A DNA stretch of 64,000 bases from Tunicatimonas pelagia (GTDB lineage: Bacteria; Bacteroidota; Bacteroidia; Cytophagales; Cyclobacteriaceae). The stretch covers positions 5,646,501 to 5,710,500 of the forward strand of contig NZ_CP120683.1 in NCBI RefSeq assembly GCF_030506325.1, given 5' to 3'. The translations under genes and the position numbers were made by a program. The notes beneath the pieces are model-generated. The model worked only from the letters and a program-made list of their open reading frames with translations, was not told the DNA's origin and made no database searches. Below are positions 7,819-14,276 of the stretch, piece after piece (the first letter of the stretch is position 1; every line of letters starts with the position of its first letter).

Positions 7819-9195
7819 ATGAAAACACGTATTCACCTGCTAGTCCTTGGCTTGATAACCACTTGGTTCTTCACCGCCTGTGCACCGTATCTCAACCAAC
7901 CCCTGCAAAATTCGCAAGCTCGCTTGGGTTCCGAATCGGGCATGTACGAAGCTTTAACATCCCTGCCGGAACCCCAGGAAAAAGTGGTGGCAGCCGTTTA
8001 TAAGTTTCGCGACCAAACCGGACAGTACCGCCCTACCGAGGTGGGAGCGAGTTGGTCGACGGCTGTTACCCAAGGAGGTACCTCTATCTTGCTACGCGCC
8101 CTAGAAGAATCAGGCTGGTACACCACCATAGAGCGGGAAGGGCTGTCCAATTTGCTGAATGAACGAAAGATTATCCGTTCCTCGCGTCAGGCGTATAATG
8201 AGCAGCAGGGTGGGGAAGTAGATACCGCATTGCCGCCCTTGTTATTTGCCGGCGTGATTCTGGAAGGAGGCATTATCTCGTATGATGCCAATACGATGAC
8301 GGGCGGTGCTGGGGCTCGTTACTTTGGGGTAGGGGGCTCAGTGCAGTACCGCCAAGACCGGGTGACAGTCTACTTGCGGGCGATCTCTACCAGCACCGGA
8401 CGCATTCTAAGAACGGTGTATACCTCTCGAACCGTTCTTTCCCAAAAGTTGGATGCTGGACTGTTTAAATTTGTGAGCTTTCAGCGGTTGTTAGAAGCCG
8501 AAACCGGTTTTACCTACAACGAGCCTACCGAGATTGCGGTGCGGGAAGCCATTGAAAAAGCGGTGCATAGTTTGACTATTGAAGGCATCCGGGAGGGGTT
8601 ATGGAACCTAAAGCATCCCGAAGAGATGAATGCCCCAGTGATTCAGCAGTATGTGCGGGAGGCGGAGATAAATCCGAATCGGGACTTTTTAGGAAGGCGC
8701 AGAAATCAGTTTGAGCGAGGTCGCATAGCGGTGGGGGGTAGTTTAGGCACCTTTCGCTACGCGGGGGACTATCCCAACCCCTTGTACCAGCTATCGGGCG
8801 AGGCGCATGTTCAGTGGCAGTTGAGCTCTTTCTTGTCAGCCGGAGTAGAAGTCGGGCGGGGCACGTTGGCGGGGGAGGGCTTTTACCAAGAAGACTTCAA
8901 TTATGGTTTAGTGAATACGGTATGGCGGACGTTTCCTCAGATGCGGTTCAGCCCACATATCCGCCTAAGTGGCGGGGCGATCAGTGCCCAGTCGCAACGG
9001 CGTTGGTTGCCCAAAGCCGTGGTGGGGTTGGGAGCAGAATATTTGTTGAACAATACGGTAGGTATTCAGGCGGGGGTGCAGTATCACTACGTCTTTAGTG
9101 ATGAGCTGGACCAGATGGCGCAGGGCAAATTTAACGACTACTTCTATTCAGCCAACGTAGGCATCAACCTCTATTTGGGTAGAAGAACACGATAA
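7819..9195 (+). CDS. csgG: Curli secretion channel CsgG with C-terminal barrel-like extension
   Basis: Outer-membrane lipoprotein that forms the curli export pore. I chose the ATG at 7819 because it gives a lipoprotein signal with lipobox FTAC (lipidated C21); a longer frame from a TTG at 7723 would bury it. That gives 458 residues. Residues ~55-262 match CsgG closely: VAAVYKFRDQTGQY, REGLSNLLNERKIIRSSR, GGAGARYFGVGGSVQYRQD and STGRILRTVYTSRTVLS. The last is the transmembrane hairpin region. E. coli CsgG ends near this point. Here ~195 further residues follow, and from ~300 they look like a small outer-membrane beta-barrel (alternating GG-L-V-V strands, ending NVGINLYLGRR). At the eyelet the E. 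coli N55-F56 pair appears as Ser-Trp (GASWSTAV). Confidence 0.93.
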   Translation: MKTRIHLLVLGLITTWFFTACAPYLNQPLQNSQARLGSESGMYEALTSLPEPQEKVVAAVYKFRDQTGQYRPTEVGASWSTAVTQGGTSILLRALEESGWYTTIEREGLSNLLNERKIIRSSRQAYNEQQGGEVDTALPPLLFAGVILEGGIISYDANTMTGGAGARYFGVGGSVQYRQDRVTVYLRAISTSTGRILRTVYTSRTVLSQKLDAGLFKFVSFQRLLEAETGFTYNEPTEIAVREAIEKAVHSLTIEGIREGLWNLKHPEEMNAPVIQQYVREAEINPNRDFLGRRRNQFERGRIAVGGSLGTFRYAGDYPNPLYQLSGEAHVQWQLSSFLSAGVEVGRGTLAGEGFYQEDFNYGLVNTVWRTFPQMRFSPHIRLSGGAISAQSQRRWLPKAVVGLGAEYLLNNTVGIQAGVQYHYVFSDELDQMAQGKFNDYFYSANVGINLYLGRRTR

Positions 9196-9275
9196 TGAAT
9201 GATGATTAATGAATAATGACGCATGAGCAATATCTGATATACTACTCATCAATCATCATTCATCCATCATCATCA
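9192..9275. repeat. Heptad hairpin, ATGAnTA type (copy a)
   Basis: Starts in the csgG stop codon. The left arm (about 9193-9222) is a run of ATGA-type heptads, followed by a spacer. The right arm (about 9244-9275) is its reverse complement: about 19 of 21 aligned positions pair. It lies between csgG and the major curlin gene. Confidence 0.7.
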
Positions 9276-9281
9276 ATACAG

Positions 9282-9298
9282 ATTTATTTATTTATTTG
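9282..9298 (+). promoter_or_regulatory. ATTT tetranucleotide run in the csgA leader or promoter
   Basis: Four perfect ATTT units (9282-9297) followed by G give TTTATTTG, one base from the Bacteroidota -7 box TAnnTTTG. The run is 24 bp before the csgA ATG. It could be a promoter element whose register may vary with repeat number. Weak evidence. Confidence 0.25.
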
Positions 9299-9321
9299 TT
9301 TTATTTTAACCAATTTTCATC

Positions 9322-10182
9322 ATGAACACATTCAAGCAATTTTTCACCACTGCACTACTGGCTAGTGCTAGTCTAGGAGCCTATGCTCAGAGCATAGACA
9401 ACGAAGTATTTATTGAACAGGTAGGAGCCACTAACCAAGCCGACGTAGAAGTTGGTGTATCGGGGGGATTAACTTTTGCTGCTTCAGCTGAAGATAATCT
9501 AGCCGATATTTATCAGGAAGGAGAAAGTAATGTAGCCTATATCGGACAGGGTAATTTAGGTAGCTCGGCTAATGACAACGAGGCTGAAATTGACCAAAAC
9601 GGTAATGGTAACAATGCAGAAATTGAGCAAGGTACTGACATAGGTAGTGCGGATAAAAGCGTAGCTTCCATTGATCAAGATGGAACTATTAACGAGGCTG
9701 ATATTTCTCAGGGCGCATTGGGAAGTTCGGAAGAAGACGAGGCAACGATTGGCCAAACAGGTATCGATAATAAAGCTGTGATTAGCCAAGGAGTTGACGG
9801 TAGCTCGGAAACCAGTACTGCCTCCATTCATCAAGACGGTAATGCCAATTATGGTCATATTCGTCAGGGGGTTGATGGTATATCAGTTTCAAATACGGCA
9901 GCGATTAGTCAGACCGGCGATGCAAATACTGCTACTATAAATCAAGCCTTCCCCGGTCTAGCTGATGATAACACCGCAGATATTGAGCAGATAGGTAATG
10001 AGAATACCGCCTTAATTGAGCAGACAGGTTTCGCATCTTCATCAGAGATGAATACCGCTGATATTCTTCAGCAAGGTGATTTAAATCAGGCTACAGTAAC
10101 TCAATTTGGTGTAGGCGATCTTGCCAATATTAACCAGAACGGAACCGCTAATGTGGCTACCGTAACTATGGGAGCACCATAA
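9322..10182 (+). CDS. csgA: Major curlin-type amyloid subunit
   Basis: 286 residues with signal peptide 1-22 (ending AYAQ). The mature part is almost entirely curlin-like repeats in which strand-turn-strand units of the form N-A-I-Q-G-N-A-I-Q recur, for example NEAEIDQNGNGNNAEIEQG. About ten such units of ~19 residues are separated by 7-8 residue linkers rich in Gly and Ser (LGSSEE, DGSSET), giving a ~27-residue period instead of the compact 22-23 of E. coli CsgA. The product should be secreted through CsgG and stack as an extracellular amyloid. It is acidic and has no Cys in the mature part. The symbol is given by role; csgA and csgB are hard to separate by sequence in this phylum. Confidence 0.88.
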   Translation: MNTFKQFFTTALLASASLGAYAQSIDNEVFIEQVGATNQADVEVGVSGGLTFAASAEDNLADIYQEGESNVAYIGQGNLGSSANDNEAEIDQNGNGNNAEIEQGTDIGSADKSVASIDQDGTINEADISQGALGSSEEDEATIGQTGIDNKAVISQGVDGSSETSTASIHQDGNANYGHIRQGVDGISVSNTAAISQTGDANTATINQAFPGLADDNTADIEQIGNENTALIEQTGFASSSEMNTADILQQGDLNQATVTQFGVGDLANINQNGTANVATVTMGAP

Positions 10183-10201
10183 TTAGTCCAGTTTACTCAT
10201 G

Positions 10202-10281
10202 GAAAGTGAGAAGAAGGCACTTAGCAGAAGCTAAACTTCTGTTAGGTGTCTCTTCATCTTTAAATACGCCTCGTCACTTTC
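10202..10281 (+). terminator. Nested hairpin after csgA (attenuator or 3' stabiliser)
   Basis: An outer stem GAAAGTGA (10202-10209) with TCACTTTC (10274-10281) encloses an inner stem in which CAGAAG (10225-10230) pairs with CTTCTG (10236-10241). The inner stem continues outward for about ten more pairs, including G-U pairs. The T-run after it is poor, so partial termination or protection of the csgA message 3' end is more likely than full termination. Confidence 0.5.
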
Positions 10282-10318
10282 TTACACTTCTAAGTACTAA
10301 CTCTATACCTATTCGGCT

Positions 10319-10846
10319 ATGAAATTCCAATGGATATTCATTTTTTGCTTACTGCCCAGCCCACTACTAGCGCAAGCCCCCATCGAGGAAGCATTGTTAC
10401 AGCAGTTAACCAGTCCAACCTTGCCCTCGGTGCAAAACCAAGTGCTAATTCAGCAGGAGGGAATAAGCCATCGGGCAACCATAGTGCAAATTGAAGCCCA
10501 GCGAAGTCAGATTCAAGTTCAGCAAGTAGGAGAGGCTCATCAGGTGGAAATACAGCAACAGGGGCAAGATAACCAATGGAATATTCAGCAGGAGGGAGAA
10601 CGGCATCAATTTACCGGTACCCTGTACGGAGACAACAATCAAGTGCAGATACAGCAATTTGGGCAGCAGAATACTATTCAGCAAGACCTTATTGGCAACG
10701 GTATGGATTATTCAATCACGCAGGAAGGTAGTCAATTAGAATTGATTCAGATCGAGTACAGCCCCCTTGCTCCGGCCTACGACGTACACCAACAGGGTCA
10801 GGGAATGACTGTGATTATTGAACAAGGCTTCTCTCCCAATGAGTAA
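10319..10846 (+). CDS. csgB: Minor curlin (CsgB-like) subunit
   Basis: 175 residues, signal peptide 1-18 (ending LLAQ). The mature chain has repeated strands of the curlin type with Gln-rich alternation (NQVLIQQEG, SQIQVQQVG, HQVEIQQQG, NQVQIQQFG). It lacks the Ser-rich linkers of the larger subunit next to it. Its smaller size, irregular C-terminal third and position fit a minor subunit or nucleator, as CsgB is in E. coli. That role is inferred. It follows the hairpin after csgA by 37 bp. Its last codons (AAT GAG TAA) are the start of a heptad hairpin. Confidence 0.72.
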   Translation: MKFQWIFIFCLLPSPLLAQAPIEEALLQQLTSPTLPSVQNQVLIQQEGISHRATIVQIEAQRSQIQVQQVGEAHQVEIQQQGQDNQWNIQQEGERHQFTGTLYGDNNQVQIQQFGQQNTIQQDLIGNGMDYSITQEGSQLELIQIEYSPLAPAYDVHQQGQGMTVIIEQGFSPNE

Positions 10847-10932
10847 TGACTGATGAATAATGATCTATTATCTGTCGATACTCCGCATCGTGGCTGGCAT
10901 CAATCATTAGTCATTACTCATCATTCATCAAT
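10841..10932. repeat. Heptad hairpin, ATGAnTA type (copy b)
   Basis: The left arm begins in the last codons of the csgB-like gene (AATGAGTAATGACTG) and the right arm lies at about 10901-10932. ATGAGTA-ATGACTG of the left arm pairs with the reverse complement of the right arm with about 3 mismatches in 21. A non-repetitive loop of ~40 bases separates them. Confidence 0.7.
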
Positions 10933-10944
10933 ACACTTACAAAG

Positions 10945-11292
10945 ATGATAAAAACTCTTTTGTTAACAATTACCCTTTGCACCCTCGGGCAGTCTGCTGC
11001 TCACAGGGCTTGGATAGACTATGCTGAGCAGGATGGACAGCTACGGGTTCAGGGCAAATTCCTCAACCAGAGCACCCGAGTGGATACGCTGCAATATAAG
11101 CTCACTACAGTGCGACAAGGGCAGGCCGGAAACTCGCAGAGCACCCAGGCGGGACGGTTTGTTGCCCCGATCAACAAAGAAATTGTACTAACGCAAACTA
11201 CTGTCAGTGTTGAGTTGGGCGATACCTATACCATCCAACTTGAAATTTTTCGGGGTGATACGGTTTACATCCAAGATCAAGTTGTACACTAA
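10945..11292 (+). CDS. csgH: CsgH/CsgC-like curli assembly inhibitor
   Basis: 115 residues with signal peptide 1-18. The mature ~95 residues form a small all-beta domain. The pattern YKLTTVRQGQAGNSQSTQAG followed by a V-L-T-x-T-x-V-S-V strand and GDTYTIQLEIF resembles CsgH of alphaproteobacteria and, more distantly, CsgC. These periplasmic proteins stop curlin subunits from forming amyloid before export. Position directly after the curlin genes supports this. Two Cys are absent from the mature part, unlike E. coli CsgC. The symbol is by resemblance and context. Confidence 0.65.
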   Translation: MIKTLLLTITLCTLGQSAAHRAWIDYAEQDGQLRVQGKFLNQSTRVDTLQYKLTTVRQGQAGNSQSTQAGRFVAPINKEIVLTQTTVSVELGDTYTIQLEIFRGDTVYIQDQVVH

Positions 11293-11313
11293 CCTAAAAA
11301 GAGACACCCTATC

Positions 11314-13035
11314 ATGAAAAAACTAGTAATGGTTACCGCTATTTTATTATCGGTAGCTTGCCAAGAGACAACCATCGAGCCAGAACTATTCGGTAGCATT
11401 AGTGGATTAGTTATGGACGACACCGACCAACCTCTCACATCCGCTATTATCGCTACTATTCCGCCTACCGCCATTACCATGACCGATAGTAGTGGGCAAT
11501 TTACCCTTGAAGCAGTACCCGAAGGTGAGTACACGGTAACTGCCGAAAAAGGCGGTTATTTAAACGAAAATACTAGCATTTTAGTAAATGCTGCTCAGGC
11601 TACCCAGCTAGTTGTATATCTAACTAAAAGACAAACCCCACTCGGCACACTGCAAGGAGTGTTGTTAGATGCCCTCACGCAAAACCCTATTGCCGGAGCT
11701 AACATAACCACCCAACCGCCTTCGGTAGCTTTGCTTACAGATGCTAGTGGACAGTTTAGCGTAGATTCCCTACCGGAAGGCGACTACACCCTAATTGCTA
11801 AGAAGGCAGGGTATACCAAAGATAGCGTTGCCGTTGCCGTATCGCCGGGTAAGACTACCGATATTACGCTGCTCATGGAGCCAAAAACTACCACCATATT
11901 TAATCGGCCGGTTCAGCCACTACCCACCGCTCGTTCCGGTGGGCACACTGATTCGGTTACGCTACGTTGGGGTATTGAAAACCAACTAGCCGAAGCCAAC
12001 CTTCAGTTTGATGTACTTTTGTATACAGCCGATGCAGGAGGAAAGCAGCAAGTAGCGTCCCAACTAGCAGATACATTAGTTACGGTATCTGGTTTGCTGT
12101 GGAACACCACCTATTTCTGGCAAGTAGTGGCGCAGGATCAGCATGGCAATGTTACCACTGGAGATGTGTGGAGCTTCACAACAATTCCTTTTCCTGAAAC
12201 TGCTTACCTTTTTGGCCAGATTACGGATAATAATGCTGAATTATACGCAGCCGATGCTAGCGGTCAGCACATTACTCGACTAACTAACCATCCGGCTCGC
12301 GATGGGTATCCGCGCTTGAGTCCTAACGGCCAGTCCATTGCTTTTGTATCGGATCGAGATGGGAAGCAGCAGCTATACACCATGAAGCCCGACGGTAGCG
12401 AAGTGAGCCGGGTAACTACTTTACCTTTAGCTGGGTACCATCAGTACGGAGAAGGGTTCTGCTGGTCGCCCGACGGCGGGCAATTGCTCTACAGCCACTA
12501 CGACAAGCTCTACCGTATTCACCACGACGGAACCAATCTAACTGAGGTAGCTACGGCTCCTGCTAATTATCATTTTAAAGCGGTAGACTGGTCGGGGGTG
12601 AATGGTAAAATTATAGCTCAGGTGGTGAGCTCGAGTATTAATGATACCGACTTCTACCTCATGAATGAAGATGGAAGTAATGTCCAGCCTATATTGGACA
12701 GCGTTACTAATCGTTTAGAGTCACCTACTTTCTCCATTGACGGTAAACAGTTGCTGTTCACACAAGATGTATCAGGTTTTGTCTCATCTACTGGTCGTCA
12801 GCTAGATGCCCGTATTTTTATGCTGGATTTAGCTACCGAACAAGTGACAGAAATGTCTGGAGATAAAGCAGTTGGTTATAATGATCTGAATCCTCGTTTC
12901 TCCCCCAACGGTGCCCAAATAGTGTTTGAGCATACTTCTAACGAAGAGGGTACGACTAAAACCGTTTGGATAATGGACTACGACGGGCAAAATCGACAAT
13001 TACTTTTCAGTGAAGCCATGATGCCTGACATGTAG
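11314..13035 (+). CDS. Lipoprotein with two carboxypeptidase-regulatory-like domains and a TolB-like propeller
   Basis: 573 residues. Residues 1-16 form a lipoprotein signal ending SVAC (C16). Two carboxypeptidase-regulatory-like (transthyretin-type) domains follow, about 25-105 and 113-190, both with the signature D-x-x-G-Q-F and EG-Y-T-L. A fibronectin-type segment lies near 195-290 (TTYFWQVVAQDQHGN). From ~300 a six-bladed TolB/PD40-type propeller repeats phrases such as YPRLSPNGQSIAFVSDRDGK and FCWSPDGGQLLYS. It starts 21 bp after the csgH-like gene and is probably in the same transcript. A periplasmic or surface lipoprotein accessory to curli is an inference from context; no catalytic residues are evident. 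Confidence 0.8.
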   Translation: MKKLVMVTAILLSVACQETTIEPELFGSISGLVMDDTDQPLTSAIIATIPPTAITMTDSSGQFTLEAVPEGEYTVTAEKGGYLNENTSILVNAAQATQLVVYLTKRQTPLGTLQGVLLDALTQNPIAGANITTQPPSVALLTDASGQFSVDSLPEGDYTLIAKKAGYTKDSVAVAVSPGKTTDITLLMEPKTTTIFNRPVQPLPTARSGGHTDSVTLRWGIENQLAEANLQFDVLLYTADAGGKQQVASQLADTLVTVSGLLWNTTYFWQVVAQDQHGNVTTGDVWSFTTIPFPETAYLFGQITDNNAELYAADASGQHITRLTNHPARDGYPRLSPNGQSIAFVSDRDGKQQLYTMKPDGSEVSRVTTLPLAGYHQYGEGFCWSPDGGQLLYSHYDKLYRIHHDGTNLTEVATAPANYHFKAVDWSGVNGKIIAQVVSSSINDTDFYLMNEDGSNVQPILDSVTNRLESPTFSIDGKQLLFTQDVSGFVSSTGRQLDARIFMLDLATEQVTEMSGDKAVGYNDLNPRFSPNGAQIVFEHTSNEEGTTKTVWIMDYDGQNRQLLFSEAMMPDM

Positions 13036-13233
13036 TTGCTGAAATGTACTGATGATTCTTCACCCGAGGCATCATTTTGTAGCATCTGCGGTAGCGGGCT
13101 ATTCCACTGTCTGATAGAAATACAGCTAAGCACTGTTGGCTGGCACATTGATTATAGCGGTGCTTGTTTGCTGTTTCTAAATTTACGTAAGAAGATTTTA
13201 TCATCACATTAAGATTAGAGGTTTTTAATACAT

Positions 13234-13257
13234 AGAATTTTGATGCATCAAAATTCT
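13234..13257. promoter_or_regulatory. 24-bp perfect palindrome, probable PadR operator
   Basis: AGAATTTTGATG is followed directly by its exact reverse complement CATCAAAATTCT. The palindrome ends 15 bases before the padR ATG. GAATTTTG inside it differs in one base from the -7 box TAnnTTTG, so a bound dimer would cover the promoter. PadR-family proteins commonly repress their own operon from such dyads. That this is the site is inferred from symmetry and position. Confidence 0.7.
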
Positions 13258-13272
13258 TTTTATATTCGTGAT

Positions 13273-13626
13273 ATGAATTCTACTGAACTGCTGAAAGGCA
13301 CACTGAACACAATCATCCTCAAACTATTAGCTGACCACGGGAAAATGTATGGCTACGAGATCACCCAAAAAGTGAAGGAACTGACTGATGATAAAATTCT
13401 TATCAAAGAAGGCTCGCTGTATCCGGCCTTACACAAATTATTAAGGGATGGGTTGGTAGAGGTGGAGACGGTAAACATTGGTAAGCGAGTACGTAAATAC
13501 TACGCCATCACCCAACAGGGGCAAGCTAAAAAGCAGTTGCAGTTTGAGGAGCTAAAAGAATTTATGCAAACTATTCAGCAATTGGTATTCCCTCAATCCA
13601 AGCAGCTTTCGGCCTATGCTAAGTGA
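13273..13626 (+). CDS. PadR-family transcriptional regulator
   Basis: The ATG at 13273 gives 117 residues beginning MNSTELLKGTLNTIILKLL, the usual PadR N-terminus; a longer frame from a TTG at 13240 would start inside the palindrome. The winged helix is clear: KMYGYEITQKVKEL, then IKEGSLYPALHKLLRDGLVE as recognition helix and wing, and RKYYAITQQGQAK. The C-terminal helix is short, as in the small PadR subfamily 2, and should dimerise. The stop overlaps the next gene by 11 bp, so both are translated together. Likely a repressor of this operon (13273-17193). Confidence 0.92.
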   Translation: MNSTELLKGTLNTIILKLLADHGKMYGYEITQKVKELTDDKILIKEGSLYPALHKLLRDGLVEVETVNIGKRVRKYYAITQQGQAKKQLQFEELKEFMQTIQQLVFPQSKQLSAYAK

Positions 13627-14221
13627 TGAGCAGGTAGAGCAGATTCAGCAAGATATTGAGCGAAGTAGCCTATCGGTACAGATGGTGAAGGATGACTTGC
13701 TAGATCACTTCTGTTGCAAAGTAGAAAGTAAGCTAGAGCAGGGCGATACGTTTGAAAGCGCGTATCAGCAAGCCTGGAAACAGATTTGCCCTAATGGTTT
13801 GAATGAAATTCAGGAGGAAACAATATATCTGTTAAATGCATCAAAAATAATTATTATGAGAAAAGTGATGTATTCCATCGGGCTAATTGCTTCTATCTGT
13901 ATCAGCATTGGCTGGCTGTTTAGAATTTTAGACTGGCTCGGCGGAGATCAACTCTTCGTTTACGGATTTCTGGGATTTGTCTTGATATTTCTGCCCATGC
14001 TGGCTATTGACCGATATAAAGCAAATATTGAGCGAGCAAAACCTGAAAAGCTTAAAATCATACTTGGTTTTTCTAGTGCTATTATCACGGGTTTGGCAAT
14101 TCTATTTAAACTGATGCACCTACAGGGAGCATCAATTATGCTGATTTTAGGAGTACTGCTATTTAGCTTTGGTTTTTTACCCTTTCTGTTTTTTGGGATG
14201 TATAGGAAAGCCGTTGAGTAG
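13616..14221 (+). CDS. Membrane protein of the PadR operon, paralogue 1
   Basis: 201 residues. The N-terminal ~85 residues are soluble and carry KDDLLDHFCCKVE and CPNGLNEIQEETIYLLN, a pattern seen in Bacteroidota proteins that follow PadR genes. Four hydrophobic segments fill 84-195. It is very similar along its length to the protein at 16103-16723. The pair of helices with WLGGD and LQGAS corresponds to WPGG and WPGA in the paralogue, a motif also seen in GldL-type membrane proteins. The start overlaps padR by 11 bp. The conserved Asp-His-Cys-Cys might bind a metal or sense redox state; that is speculation. Function unknown. Confidence 0.75.
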   Translation: MLSDEQVEQIQQDIERSSLSVQMVKDDLLDHFCCKVESKLEQGDTFESAYQQAWKQICPNGLNEIQEETIYLLNASKIIIMRKVMYSIGLIASICISIGWLFRILDWLGGDQLFVYGFLGFVLIFLPMLAIDRYKANIERAKPEKLKIILGFSSAIITGLAILFKLMHLQGASIMLILGVLLFSFGFLPFLFFGMYRKAVE

Positions 14222-14276
14222 CCTTACTACAGTATTAGATTCAATTACCTTCAAATTGCGAAACCTTACGTAAAGC

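Noticed and set aside
9192-9275. Heptad repeats read as a CRISPR array
   Set aside because: Units are 7 bp, degenerate and without spacers, and no cas gene is near.
9556-9858. Minus-strand frame of 100 codons within the curlin gene
   Set aside because: A mirror of the curlin repeats; repeated coding sequence often leaves long open antisense frames.
9322-10182. Curlin repeats read as an ice-binding or pentapeptide-repeat protein
   Set aside because: The N-A-I-Q-G-N pattern and the csgEFG neighbours fit curlin; pentapeptide A(D/N)LXX spacing is absent.
13007-13207. Minus-strand frame of 66 codons after the propeller lipoprotein gene
   Set aside because: Overlaps the 3' end of a real gene on the other strand; no signal, no family, mixed composition.
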